Source: Gemmatimonadota bacterium (lineage in GTDB: Bacteria; Gemmatimonadota; Gemmatimonadetes; Palauibacterales; Palauibacteraceae). From it: a DNA stretch of 12,456 nucleotides. The stretch spans positions 1 to 12,456 of the forward strand of contig JAOTWC010000021.1 in assembly GCA_029863105.1 (NCBI GenBank), written 5' to 3'. Of this stretch, positions 1 through 8,196 are shown one piece after another; the stretch's first letter is position 1, and each line of letters opens with the position of its first letter. The translations under genes were made by a program, and so were the position numbers. The notes under the pieces are model-generated. The model saw nothing but the letters and a program-made list of their open reading frames with translations. It searched no databases and was not told the DNA's origin.

Positions 1-897
1 GAAATCGTATTCCGGGGCGCCGTACTCGATGATCGACACGGAGGTGTCGGCTGCCAGGCGGGGAAGTTCCGCCGGGGCCGGTTCGAGGATCGCGTCGACT
101 TCGCCGGTTCGGAGAGCCGCCGTCAAGGACGCGTCGTCGGGAATGGCCCGATAAACGTAACGATCCACATATGGCGGCCCCCCGAGGTCGTTCGGAAACT
201 CCGGATTCGCTTCGAACACCCACCGGTCACCCGGCACGCGCTCGACGAATCGGAAGGGTCCGCTGCCGACGGGCTCGGTCGTCCCGAACGGATGCGTGGC
301 GAGTTCCGATGCAGGAACGTCGCCCAGGATGTGCTCTGGCATGATCGCGAGACGTGTCCACCCATACAGCGGATACGCGGTCTGTCGCAGAGCGAACTTG
401 AGCGTGTACTCGTCGACGACCTCGACGGCTTCCCAGGCATCGAAGTACTGCGGGTTCGGATAGCCGGTGTCGGGATTGCGCATCCGCCGGAAGGTGAACG
501 CGACGTCCCGGGCGGTGAGGGGCCTTCCGTCGTGCCAGGCCAGATCCTCGCGGAGGAAGAACGTGACGGAGCTGCCGTCGTCACTGAACACCCAGTCACG
601 AGCGAGATAGGGAAGCGGGGAAAAATCCTCGTCCGCGCGTACGAGGGTGACGAACAGGACGTGTATCTGATGCTGCAGGCTTTCCGTGTCGAGCGATATG
701 AGAGAGTTCGCCGACGCGATGTCATTGCGACCCGCGACGACGACGGTCCCTCCCCGGCGCTCCGCCTCCGGCACGTCCGGACGTGCGGAGACCGGGTTGC
801 CAGCCTCGGATGTGGCATCCCCACCGCAGGCTGCGACGAAAACCATCGCGGCGATCCATGCCAGGAACGACCGGTTGCTGTGGCACGTCTGTCTCAT
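1..897 (-). CDS. ABC transporter substrate-binding lipoprotein, SBP_bac_5 family (3' end outside window)
   Basis: The frame is open from an ATG at 897 to the window edge, giving 299 codons without a stop, so the C-terminal part is missing. The N-terminus has a basic start, a hydrophobic stretch (about residues 11-22) and a lipobox VAAC with the lipidated cysteine at residue 24, which predicts a membrane-anchored periplasmic lipoprotein. The family signature WHDGRPLTARDVAFTF (121-136) and the later GSGPFRF and FEANPEF segments identify a peptide/nickel-type (family 5) solute-binding protein; the ligand cannot be told. It starts 27 bp after the stop of a paralogous gene, with AGAGG about 9 nt before the ATG, so the two are probably co-transcribed. 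Permease and ATPase genes are not in the window and may lie to the left. Family assignment is firm; substrate is unknown. Confidence 0.9.
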   Translation of the reverse strand, partial: MRQTCHSNRSFLAWIAAMVFVAACGGDATSEAGNPVSARPDVPEAERRGGTVVVAGRNDIASANSLISLDTESLQHQIHVLFVTLVRADEDFSPLPYLARDWVFSDDGSSVTFFLREDLAWHDGRPLTARDVAFTFRRMRNPDTGYPNPQYFDAWEAVEVVDEYTLKFALRQTAYPLYGWTRLAIMPEHILGDVPASELATHPFGTTEPVGSGPFRFVERVPGDRWVFEANPEFPNDLGGPPYVDRYVYRAIPDDASLTAALRTGEVDAILEPAPAELPRLAADTSVSIIEYGAPEYDF

Positions 898-924
898 CAG
901 GGGGCGCCTCTCATGGTCGGAGCG

Positions 925-2568
925 TCAATCTTGCTTTCCCTCGTCAGCCCAGCTCCAGCGCGGCAGCGTGGCAAGTTCTCCACGTGCGTCCATCGTAACC
1001 CCTGACAGGCCGGGGCCGATTCCGGCGAGCTCGTCCTGCCAGAACAGGAACGTCACGGGCTGGTCGGCCTGGAGCACGCGGCTGAATTCGGCCCATATCT
1101 CCCGCGCCGCGTCATCATCCATCGTGCGGGCTCCCAGGTCCATCAAGCTGTCGGCCACCGGATTCGAATACGAGCTGCGGTTTGCGCTGTTCGCGATCTT
1201 CACCTGGTCGCCGTGGAACAGCGGCCGCGGATCCACCCGGAAATTGTCCAACACCCAATTGGTCAGCACGGCATCGAACTCCCGACCCCTGTGCATACTG
1301 AGGACCGTCTGCCACTCGAGCAGTCTCGGGTGGACCTCGACCCCGACGGCGCGCAGGTCGGCCTGCAGGATCTGTGCGATGTCTCCGTAGATCGGATTTC
1401 GTTGATTCGCCAGGAGCTCGAAGCTCAGGCGTGCACCGCCTCGCTCCCGGATTCCGTCACCGTCCTCGTCCCGCCACCCGGCAGCTTCGAGCAGGGCGCG
1501 CGCAGCATCCGGATCTCTGGCCAGCGGAGAGATGGCCGGCGCATAGCGGTGCCAGGGCGGAATGGGGCCGAACGCGGGCGTCCCGTGCCCCTCGAGCACC
1601 GTCCGGACCAGACTTTCACGGTCAATTGCCAGGGTCAGCGCCCGCCGCACGTCCGGGTCCGCGAACTGCGGACGGCGTGTGTTCCAACCGATATATGCGA
1701 ACTGCCGCCACGGGAAGCTGAGGAGTTGGAGGTCCGCCGTCTGTTCCACGCGAGCCGCATCGGACGGAGCGAGAGGGCCATCGACCTGGATGCCCCCGCT
1801 CATCAGCTCCGCGAGCATCGTCGTCTGATCGGGGATGATCCGGTACACGACGCTTCGGATCGTCGGTGGTCCACCGAGAGCCAGTGGGTAGTCGGGGTTG
1901 GCCTCGAACACCAGTTGCTGATTGACGTCCCAGCGAACGAAGCGATACGGACCGTTCCCGACCGGCGACCGGTTGTACGGCGCCCGGAGCAGCTCCGACG
2001 CCGGGATATCCTGGAGCAGGTGGGCGGGCGCGGGCGGCCAGAAGAAATCCTCCAGTGGCTCGGAATGCGGCGCCGTAAACCGAAACAGCACCTCGTAGTC
2101 TCCGAGCACTTCGACGCTTGCCACGTTCGCCAGGTAGGCCGCGGCGAGCGGCGATCCCGCCGCCGGATCCTTCGCGCGCCGGAAGGTAAAGGCCACATCG
2201 CGGGCCGTGACTGGCGTTCCGTCGTGCCAGAGCAGGTCGTCGCGCAGATTGAACACGACGGAGGTATCGGTCAGTACCCAGCTGCGGGCGAGCGACGGGG
2301 CAGGTCGGAACTCGGCGTCGTAGGTGACGAGCGGCGTGAACAGCAGGTAGTAGATCAGTTCATTGGCGTTCTGATCCGTGCTCACGATGGGGTTGAGACC
2401 CTGCAATTCCGAGGCGTACCCGAGGATGAGCGGCCGATCGACGCCGGAATCGCTGCGGGATGCCTTTCGATCGTCAGACCCGCCACATGCTGCCAGGATC
2501 AACACCAGCGGAGCGAAGAGCACGGCGTAGCCCGCCGGTGACCAGGTTCGGACGCGTGTTGAATTCAC
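925..2568 (-). CDS. ABC transporter substrate-binding lipoprotein, SBP_bac_5 family
   Basis: This is a complete 547-residue protein, a normal length for DppA/OppA-type binding proteins. It has a signal peptide ending in the lipobox LAAC (Cys28) and a Ser/Asp-rich linker. The family signature WHDGTPVTARDVAFTF spans 114-129, followed by the GNGPYRF and FEANPDY segments typical of peptide/nickel-binding proteins. The chosen start is GTG and has no clear Shine-Dalgarno sequence; the signal peptide argues for a start close to here. It is clearly paralogous to the gene just downstream (1-897), with matching blocks in the same order, which suggests tandem duplication. It lies 117 bp after lipM with no visible terminator between, so it may be the distal part of the gcv transcription unit or have its own weak promoter. 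Ligand unknown. Confidence 0.93.
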   Translation of the reverse strand: MNSTRVRTWSPAGYAVLFAPLVLILAACGGSDDRKASRSDSGVDRPLILGYASELQGLNPIVSTDQNANELIYYLLFTPLVTYDAEFRPAPSLARSWVLTDTSVVFNLRDDLLWHDGTPVTARDVAFTFRRAKDPAAGSPLAAAYLANVASVEVLGDYEVLFRFTAPHSEPLEDFFWPPAPAHLLQDIPASELLRAPYNRSPVGNGPYRFVRWDVNQQLVFEANPDYPLALGGPPTIRSVVYRIIPDQTTMLAELMSGGIQVDGPLAPSDAARVEQTADLQLLSFPWRQFAYIGWNTRRPQFADPDVRRALTLAIDRESLVRTVLEGHGTPAFGPIPPWHRYAPAISPLARDPDAARALLEAAGWRDEDGDGIRERGGARLSFELLANQRNPIYGDIAQILQADLRAVGVEVHPRLLEWQTVLSMHRGREFDAVLTNWVLDNFRVDPRPLFHGDQVKIANSANRSSYSNPVADSLMDLGARTMDDDAAREIWAEFSRVLQADQPVTFLFWQDELAGIGPGLSGVTMDARGELATLPRWSWADEGKQD

Positions 2569-2685
2569 GCGTCGGAAGCTAGGCGCGGCCGCGTGGTGGT
2601 GAAAGGGAACCGCTGGGCAGGTCGCGCGGATTCGGCCCAGGACCTGTGAGGACGCGACTCCGATCGAAGGACCGCTTGAGTCTGC
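2569..2685. other. Intergenic gap between lipM and the binding-protein pair
   Basis: I see no convincing terminator hairpin with a T-run, no good -35/-10 pair and no strong ribosome binding site here. Whether transcription of the binding-protein genes is independent of the gcv-lipM run is therefore open. Confidence 0.4.
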
Positions 2686-3477
2686 TCACCGGCGCCAGGT
2701 CCAGGCGGGATCTTCATACCTGTCGAGCAGCCGGTCGGCCGTCTCTCTTTCCGCTTCCCTCAGGCGGCCTGCCTCGATCGGAGCGCCGAACTCGGTCACG
2801 AACCCTGCGCGAAGAACCTCCACGAGCTCGGCCATCGTTGGGAGGGTATCCACCAGATCTGCCAGTCCGATCGCCCCGGTATGGGCGTCACTGCGTGCTG
2901 CCAGGCTCCCGTCGGATCCGGTCCGGAGCTCTTCGGTCACACGCTGCTCGTTGCGCAGGAGGATGGACCCGTGCTGGAGGAGGACTGCACCGTCTCGCCA
3001 CTGGGCGCTGCCCACGAGTTTTCGTCCCTGGGCCGTCACTTCACCCGGCAACGGGTCCCGAAAACAACCACGGGCCGAGGGCCTCGGTGCGGGACCGGTT
3101 CGTGCCTCGCCCGCGCAGACCACCGGAGCGCCGAGATCCCGGAGTCCGGCGGCCAGCGCCCGGTTTATGCGACAATAGGTATCCCGCAACGAACCCCACG
3201 TCTCCGCCGGCGCCGTGACGGAATACGTGAGCTCTCGATGGTGGAAGACGGCACGACCTCCCGTCGGCCGCCTCACGATGTCGATGCCTCGCAGCGAGGC
3301 TGCGTCAGCGTCGTACTGGCCCGCCGCCGCCTGGTTGCGTCCAAACGACAGGCATCCGGGCTCCCACTCGTAGAATCGAACCGTGATGCCGCCCTGTCGA
3401 GCCGATTCCATGAACGCTTCGTCGACCGCCATGTTACGTGCACCAGATTGCGGTCCGTCATGCACGAGGCGAATCAT
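2686..3477 (-). CDS. lipM: LipM-type octanoyltransferase (BPL/LplA/LipB family)
   Basis: This 263-residue cofactor transferase has the family core RRPTGGRAV (69-77), followed by ELTYSV (82-87), GRKLVGSAQ (151-159, Lys153 as the likely active-site lysine) and LLQHGSIL (166-173). A cysteine in GCFRD (Cys138), just ahead of the GRK motif, sits where Bacillus LipM carries its catalytic cysteine (SVCFD in the family), and the long C-terminal domain of LplA ligases is absent. LipM moves octanoyl from acyl carrier protein onto GcvH, after which LipA inserts sulfur. That fits its place at the end of a run that starts with gcvH. It begins 8 bp after a small membrane protein gene, so co-translation is likely. 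A scavenging lipoate ligase is the alternative, but the cysteine and length favour LipM. lipA is not in the window. Confidence 0.83.
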   Translation of the reverse strand: MIRLVHDGPQSGARNMAVDEAFMESARQGGITVRFYEWEPGCLSFGRNQAAAGQYDADAASLRGIDIVRRPTGGRAVFHHRELTYSVTAPAETWGSLRDTYCRINRALAAGLRDLGAPVVCAGEARTGPAPRPSARGCFRDPLPGEVTAQGRKLVGSAQWRDGAVLLQHGSILLRNEQRVTEELRTGSDGSLAARSDAHTGAIGLADLVDTLPTMAELVEVLRAGFVTEFGAPIEAGRLREAERETADRLLDRYEDPAWTWRR

Positions 3478-3485
3478 GGATCAGT

Positions 3486-3698
3486 TCACCATTTCCGCCG
3501 CCAGACCGCCGCGTCGATGACCGACCACAGGTGGATGATCCATCCGAGCGTTCCGAACGTGACCACCCACACGATGCTCGCGAGGATGAACATGAACGCG
3601 GCCGCGAACAGTCGACCCTGCAGCAATTGGCCCAGGCCCGGTATGAAGAAGCTCGCAAGAGCGGCTATGACGTTTCCGGCGGATCCCTGTCCTGCCAT
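3486..3698 (-). CDS. Small hydrophobic membrane protein (70 aa)
   Basis: A 70-residue, mostly hydrophobic protein with a good ribosome binding site (GGGAG, 6 nt before the ATG). Residues 7-27 contain a FIPGLGQLLQGR loop, as in TM2-like and similar small membrane proteins, followed by a hydrophobic segment (about 30-48) and a WIIHLWSVIDAA segment ending in a basic tail WRRKW. Two or three short membrane helices are likely. I recognise the general type but not a function. It is separated by 121 bp from the DUF6265 gene upstream and by 8 bp from lipM downstream, so it shares the operon with the lipoylation gene. The ribosome binding site, composition and fit between neighbours all support it being real. 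Confidence 0.75.
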   Translation of the reverse strand: MAGQGSAGNVIAALASFFIPGLGQLLQGRLFAAAFMFILASIVWVVTFGTLGWIIHLWSVIDAAVWRRKW

Positions 3699-3819
3699 CT
3701 CGATCTCCCGGTTTGTGTGCTCGGTATGTCGCCGGCGCCGGAAGCGAACCAGGCGGCGGTGTACCCAGCGGTGTCGGGATCCTTACGAGTTCAGGGCGCG
3801 CAGAGTTGCGAATCGCAGC
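3699..3819. other. Intergenic gap inside the gcv run
   Basis: These 121 bp hold the ribosome binding site of the downstream 70-residue gene at their left edge. There is a short GC palindrome (ccggcgccgg) but no T-run beside it, so I do not call a terminator. No clear promoter is seen. Confidence 0.35.
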
Positions 3820-4344
3820 TCAGTGGCCGGGGCACCCGGTTCGCCGGTACGGGATCAGGAAGGCCGGATCGGCCCCGTCTACCTCGGCGAATACGGCGGC
3901 GTGGACGAAGTCTTTCGCCATCCTGACGTACACGATCTTCTTGGGAAAGTCGTGATCGCCGTTCACGAATACGAGCCGGCCTGCTTCGGTCGAGCGATCG
4001 TGAAAATCCGTCGGCGACTGGCCGGAGGGCTCGGCATGGTAGATCAGGTGACCCTCGGCATCGGATCGGATCGTGACCAACTCATATCCGCGTGCCTCGC
4101 CTTCCCGAATCGTCCTCGACATCCCGACCATCAGACCGCCGCCCGGGGACATCCACTGCTCTTCGACCGCGTTCCGGCCGTCCGCCGACGCGGCTTTCCA
4201 ACAACCCGCCAGCCATGCGGCTCGTTCGATACCTGCAGGTCCCGGGACGGAATTCGTCTGGGCGTGCGCCGGTGCAGATGCCAGAAGCAGGCAGGCGCTC
4301 AGCGCGACGACGGACACGGCGCCGCCGTCCACCCGGCGGTTCAC
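3820..4344 (-). CDS. Secreted DUF6265 family protein
   Basis: A 174-residue protein starting at GTG, with a Sec signal peptide (basic NRR, hydrophobic 9-22, cleavage after AHA near residue 28), so it is likely periplasmic. The mature part carries the DUF6265 pattern: WLAGCW (44-49), EEQWMSPGGG (61-70), and near the C-terminus VNGDHDFPKKIVY (127-139). The family has no established biochemical role; its small beta-rich fold suggests ligand or lipid binding, which is only an inference. Its GTG overlaps the TGA of the preceding membrane protein gene (GTGA), a sign of translational coupling. Nothing in the sequence links it directly to glycine metabolism apart from position. Confidence 0.85.
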   Translation of the reverse strand: MNRRVDGGAVSVVALSACLLLASAPAHAQTNSVPGPAGIERAAWLAGCWKAASADGRNAVEEQWMSPGGGLMVGMSRTIREGEARGYELVTIRSDAEGHLIYHAEPSGQSPTDFHDRSTEAGRLVFVNGDHDFPKKIVYVRMAKDFVHAAVFAEVDGADPAFLIPYRRTGCPGH

Positions 4345-4634
4345 CCCAGTTCCTTCAGGGTGATCAGCAGACCTCCGAAGTTGCGGCTCACGAGGTTATA
4401 CACGGCTCCGGCGATCATACCCAGGACGAATCCCATGATCCCCTGGATGATCGGTGCCGCCAGAAAGAAGAACATCATGAGCCCTTTGGCGAACATCTCA
4501 TCGCCGGCTCCGCCCGTCGGAATCAACAGGATAATGGGCACGAACAACCACATCACGGCTCCCATGGCGGCATAGATCACAGCCGCGACCTTACCGAGAG
4601 ACATCGGATCGACGTGCGTGATTTCGTGTTTCAC
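4341..4634 (-). CDS. Two-helix membrane protein, DUF3566-like (97 aa)
   Basis: A 97-residue protein with a short cytoplasmic-looking N-terminus (EITHVDPMSLGKV), two long hydrophobic segments (about 15-39 and 52-78) and a C-terminal AVYNLVSRNFGGLLITLKE stretch. This layout, with a DP(x)S motif before the first helix and a YN...GG pattern at the end, resembles DUF3566 membrane proteins, though I cannot confirm membership by eye. The start is GTG, preceded by GGAGGG 5 nt upstream; that ribosome binding site lies within the last codons of gcvPB, and only one base separates the gcvPB stop from this GTG. Tight coupling to gcvPB is therefore strongly suggested. Function unknown. Confidence 0.85.
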   Translation of the reverse strand: MKHEITHVDPMSLGKVAAVIYAAMGAVMWLFVPIILLIPTGGAGDEMFAKGLMMFFFLAAPIIQGIMGFVLGMIAGAVYNLVSRNFGGLLITLKELG

Positions 4635-4635
4635 G

Positions 4636-6117
4636 CTATCCCTCCCATCTCAGGTCGAGTTCACGTCCTGCGCGGCCTTCGTCGAGGCGTCGAAGGGGCA
4701 CGTCATGCGGCGCGGTGGTTACGAGGTCAGGGTCCGTCTCGGCTTCCCGCGCGATCGACAGGAGAGCCTCGGCGAAGCGCTCCAGTTCGTCCTTCGTTTC
4801 GGTCTCCGTCGGCTCGACCATCAGGGCCTCGGGAACGTTGAGCGGGAAGTAGATCGTCGGCGCATGGAAACCATAATCCAGCAGCCGTTTGGCAATATCC
4901 ATCGTCTTTACGCCGGTCCGTTTCTTCAGGTCGACCGGGGAAAACACGGACTCGTGCATACCGCGCCCATAGGGAAGCGGATACTGGTCGCTGACAAGCG
5001 CCGACAGGTATGCGTTGTTCAGCACCGCGGCCTCCGCGGTGGCGCGAATTCCTTCGCGCCCCAGCATCCGACCGTAGACATAGGCCCGCACGAGCACGCC
5101 GAAGTTGCCGTAGAAACCGTGGATCTTGCCGATCGAGTCCGGTCTGTCCCAGTCCAGGGCGTAGGTACCGTTGTCGCGGCACACGACTTTCGGTGTCGGC
5201 AGGTATGCGGCCAGGTGGGCCTTCACTCCCACCGGGCCCGCTCCCGGTCCGCCACCGCCGTGTGGCGTGCTGAACGTCTTGTGCAGGTTGAAGTGGACGA
5301 TGTCGTATCCCATGTCGCCGGGGCGCGTGACGCCCATCAGCGCGTTCAGGTTGGCGCCGTCCATGTACATCAGGCCGCCAGCCTCGTGCACGAGCCGGCT
5401 GATCTCTTCGATCTCCGACTCGAATTTCCCCAGCGTGTTGGGATTCGTCAGCATCATCCCCGCACAATTCTCGTCCAGCGCTGCTTTCAGGGCTTCCAGG
5501 TCGACTCGGCCGTCGGGTCCCGAACCAAATTCCACCGCCTCGAAACCCGCCATCGCGGCCGTGGCCGGGTTCGTCCCGTGCGCGCTGTCGGGAAACAACA
5601 CCTTCGTTCGGTGAACGTCGCCGCGGGCGCGATGATACGCCCGCATGATCAGCACGCCCGTCATCTCGCCCTGGGCTCCGGCCGCCGGCTGAAGTGTCAC
5701 CTCGTCCATTCCGGCGACTTCCTTGAGCAGCTCCGCCAGTTCGAACATCAGTTCGAGCGCTCCCTGCGCCTGCGCCTGCGGCGTGAACGGATGGAGTCCG
5801 GCGATTCCGGGCAGCCGGGCCGCCGCCTCGTTCACCTTCGGATTGTACTTCATCGTGCACGACCCGAGCGGGTACAGAGCTCGATCGACGTGATGGTTCT
5901 TCAGCGAAAGTTCCGTGTAATGCCGGACGACCTCGTTCTCGGGCACTTCGGGCAGCTTCGGCGCCTCCGAATCGGCCCTGAGGTGTCGGGTCGGAATCAG
6001 CTCGTCGAGCGGACGCGTGTCGACGTCGGGGTCGGGTACCCGAGTACCGATCCGGCCGACAACCGACTTCTCGAAAATCGTCGGTGTCGTGTCACCTTTG
6101 AATGGAAACTGGGCCAT
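4636..6117 (-). CDS. gcvPB: Glycine dehydrogenase (decarboxylating) subunit 2
   Basis: A complete 493-residue PLP-dependent subunit of the split P protein, which with GcvPA decarboxylates glycine and passes the aminomethyl group to lipoylated GcvH. Key blocks are LYPLGSCTMKYNPK (81-94), AHGTNPATAAMAGF (179-192), DGANLNALMG (253-262) and the PLP-lysine motif NLHKTFSTPHGGGGPG (277-292) with Lys280. Length is normal for the family. The ATG at 6117 has an AGGAG-like ribosome binding site about 9 nt upstream. It lies 30 bp after a UPF0173 hydrolase gene that separates it from gcvPA, an unusual break in a pair that is normally adjacent. Its last codons hold the ribosome binding site of the following membrane protein gene. 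No truncation or frameshift is seen. Confidence 0.97.
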   Translation of the reverse strand: MAQFPFKGDTTPTIFEKSVVGRIGTRVPDPDVDTRPLDELIPTRHLRADSEAPKLPEVPENEVVRHYTELSLKNHHVDRALYPLGSCTMKYNPKVNEAAARLPGIAGLHPFTPQAQAQGALELMFELAELLKEVAGMDEVTLQPAAGAQGEMTGVLIMRAYHRARGDVHRTKVLFPDSAHGTNPATAAMAGFEAVEFGSGPDGRVDLEALKAALDENCAGMMLTNPNTLGKFESEIEEISRLVHEAGGLMYMDGANLNALMGVTRPGDMGYDIVHFNLHKTFSTPHGGGGPGAGPVGVKAHLAAYLPTPKVVCRDNGTYALDWDRPDSIGKIHGFYGNFGVLVRAYVYGRMLGREGIRATAEAAVLNNAYLSALVSDQYPLPYGRGMHESVFSPVDLKKRTGVKTMDIAKRLLDYGFHAPTIYFPLNVPEALMVEPTETETKDELERFAEALLSIAREAETDPDLVTTAPHDVPLRRLDEGRAGRELDLRWEG

Positions 6118-6147
6118 GGCCCGTTTCTCCTCTCGCTTGCTGTTCGC

Positions 6148-6843
6148 CTATTCGAATTCGTGTGTCTCACCGGGCGCCAGTACCAGCACGTCGGACCGGG
6201 GTTCGACCAGGCTGCGAAACCGCTCCGGATCCTGCTCGATCGGAGGCCACGTTCCATAATGGCACGGGATCACAGTGCGCGGCTTGATCAAGTTCGCGGC
6301 GCGGGCCGCGTCTTCGGGTCCCATCGTGAAATTGTCGCCGATGGGCAACACGGCGATGTCCACCCGGTCCTCGAGGAATTGCATGTCGGCGGTGAGCGCC
6401 GTGTCGCCGGCCAGGTACAGGCGCGTCTTGCCAAGGTGCAGAAGAAAGCCGCCCGGCGGGCATGTGTACCCATCTCCGCCTTCCGCGTCGAGACGACCGC
6501 CATGAATGGCGGTCGTCATCTTCACGCGACCGAACGGGAAATCGTGGCCGCCGCCGATGCTCAATCCGTGGTTGTTTTCGTGCCCCAGAACCGTCTCGGC
6601 ATAGGCGCATATCTCTACGCTGCTGATCAACGTCGCGCCGGTCTCACTCAGTATCCGCCAGGCATCCTCGACATGGTCGAAGTGTCCATGCGTCAGCAGC
6701 ACGTAATCGAGCCGATCGCAGAAGTAGTCTGCCCCGATCGTGGCCTTCGGGTTGCTGGTCAGGAACGGGTCAACGACGAGCCGCGTTCCTTCGTGCGTAA
6801 CGATCTCGAACGTCGCGTGTCCGTGGAAGGTCAGGCGGTTCAT
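6148..6843 (-). CDS. UPF0173 metal-dependent hydrolase (metallo-beta-lactamase fold)
   Basis: A complete 231-residue MBL-fold hydrolase matching the UPF0173 (YtkL-type) family from its first residues (RLTFHGHATFEI). Metal ligands are all visible: the THGHFDHVED motif at 51-60 (His52, His54, Asp56, His57), the TAIHGG histidine (His114), AGDTAL (Asp147) and IPCHYGTWP (His195). A two-metal active site is therefore intact. Physiological substrate is not established for the family. It starts 10 bp after gcvPA and ends 30 bp before gcvPB, on the same strand, so it is co-transcribed with the two P-protein subunits. The position suggests, but does not show, a role linked to glycine or one-carbon metabolism. 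Confidence 0.94.
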   Translation of the reverse strand: MNRLTFHGHATFEIVTHEGTRLVVDPFLTSNPKATIGADYFCDRLDYVLLTHGHFDHVEDAWRILSETGATLISSVEICAYAETVLGHENNHGLSIGGGHDFPFGRVKMTTAIHGGRLDAEGGDGYTCPPGGFLLHLGKTRLYLAGDTALTADMQFLEDRVDIAVLPIGDNFTMGPEDAARAANLIKPRTVIPCHYGTWPPIEQDPERFRSLVEPRSDVLVLAPGETHEFE

Positions 6844-6853
6844 CTATCCAGTC

Positions 6854-8182
6854 CTAACCGGCGATGACGTCGACGAGCCGGTCGATTTCCGCCCGGTTTC
6901 GCTTTTCCGTGAACGCCAGCAGCAGCCCGTCACCGGCCTGCAGGCTATGAAATCGGTCCAGACTGACGCCGGCGAGAATGCCGTTCTCCACTCCTCGCGC
7001 GAGGACCGCGTGCGAATCCGCCATACGTACCGCGAACTCGCGACCCACCGGCGCGTCCGGGAAGAGCAGCTCCACGCCGACTTCCACGAGCCGACGGCGC
7101 GCGTAGTGGGCATTCTGAATCGACGTCTCCGCGACCCGGCGCAGGCCCGACTTCCCCACAAGGCTCAGATACACGGTGGCCGCGAGCGCATTGAGTCCCT
7201 GATTCGTGCAGATGTTGCTGGTCGCCTTCTCGCGCCGGATCTGCTGCTCACGAGTCTGCAACGTGAGCACGTAACCGCGATGCCCCTCGACATCGACAGT
7301 CCCTCCGACGATGCGCCCCGGCATCTTCCTGACCAGCGCTTTCGTCGCCGCGAACAGCCCGACGACGGGCCCCCCGAAGCTCGGTCCATTCCCGAACGGC
7401 TGCCCCTCGGCGACGACGATGTCGGCGCCGCACGAGCCGGGTGATCGGAGCACGGCAAGCATGACGGGATCCGCCGCCACAACGAGCAGGGCGCCCGCCG
7501 CGTGAGTCGCTTCCGCGATTGGTTCGAGTTCCTCGATGCCCCCGAAGAAGTTCGGATAGCCGACGATCACAGCGGCCGTGTCGTCGTCGAGAGCGGCCGA
7601 CAGCGCGGCCATGTCCAGCAGACCATCCGATCCGTATGGGAGAAGCTCCAGCTCCGCGCCCAGCCCCCCCAGGTAGGTGTTGGTCACCTTGCGGCTGTGT
7701 GGATGGAGCGACCGGGCTGCCAGCACGCGGCCGCGGCGCTTCACCGCCCGAGACATCACGGCGGCTTCCGCCGTCGCCGTCGGTCCGTCGTACATCGAAG
7801 CGTTGGCCACATCCATGCCCGTCAGTTCACAGATCATCGTCTGAAACTCGTAGATCACCTGCAGTGTGCCCTGGGCGACCTCCGGCTGATACGGGGTGTA
7901 TGCGGTGTAGAACTCACTGCGCCGAATGATGTGGTCCACCGCGGCAGGCACGTAGTGGTCGTAGAGCCCGCCGCCGGCGAAACAGATCAGGTCCGCGTTG
8001 CGCCCAGCCAGCTCGGTCACCCGTCGAATCGCCTCCCACTCCGAGAGAGCCTCGGGCACCGCAAGATCCCTGTCGAGCAGGAGTCCGGCCGGGATGTCGG
8101 AATAGAGTTCGCCTATGGCAGAAACGCCGACCCGAGCGAGCATTTCGCGCCGGTCGGCGTCGCTGTGCGGTACGAACGACAT
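6854..8182 (-). CDS. gcvPA: Glycine dehydrogenase (decarboxylating) subunit 1
   Basis: A complete 442-residue N-terminal-half subunit of the split P protein. It shows FYTAYTPYQPEVAQGT (91-106), NASMYDGPTATAEA (127-140), GQPFGNGPSFGGP (260-272) and REKATSNICTNQ (317-328), all standard for GcvPA. GcvPA and GcvPB form the heterotetramer that replaces the single-chain P protein found in Proteobacteria and eukaryotes. The ATG at 8182 lies 14 bp after the gcvH stop; the ribosome binding site is weak (CAGG-like), so it may depend on coupling with gcvH. The next gene on the strand is the UPF0173 hydrolase rather than gcvPB. No missing motif or length anomaly is seen. Confidence 0.97.
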   Translation of the reverse strand: MSFVPHSDADRREMLARVGVSAIGELYSDIPAGLLLDRDLAVPEALSEWEAIRRVTELAGRNADLICFAGGGLYDHYVPAAVDHIIRRSEFYTAYTPYQPEVAQGTLQVIYEFQTMICELTGMDVANASMYDGPTATAEAAVMSRAVKRRGRVLAARSLHPHSRKVTNTYLGGLGAELELLPYGSDGLLDMAALSAALDDDTAAVIVGYPNFFGGIEELEPIAEATHAAGALLVVAADPVMLAVLRSPGSCGADIVVAEGQPFGNGPSFGGPVVGLFAATKALVRKMPGRIVGGTVDVEGHRGYVLTLQTREQQIRREKATSNICTNQGLNALAATVYLSLVGKSGLRRVAETSIQNAHYARRRLVEVGVELLFPDAPVGREFAVRMADSHAVLARGVENGILAGVSLDRFHSLQAGDGLLLAFTEKRNRAEIDRLVDVIAG

Positions 8183-8196
8183 GTCTGGTTAGCCTG

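Noticed and set aside
1213..2541. Long plus-strand open frame opposite the second binding protein
   Set aside because: It is antisense to a complete SBP_bac_5 gene and shows no recognisable domain or ribosome binding site.
2881..4575. Long plus-strand open frame spanning lipM to the two-helix membrane gene
   Set aside because: It runs antisense across four supported genes and their gaps and has an arginine/proline-rich composition with no motif.
4618..6867. Very long plus-strand open frame across gcvPB and the UPF0173 gene
   Set aside because: It lies opposite two clear conserved genes, its translation shows no family motif, and long antisense frames are common at this GC content.
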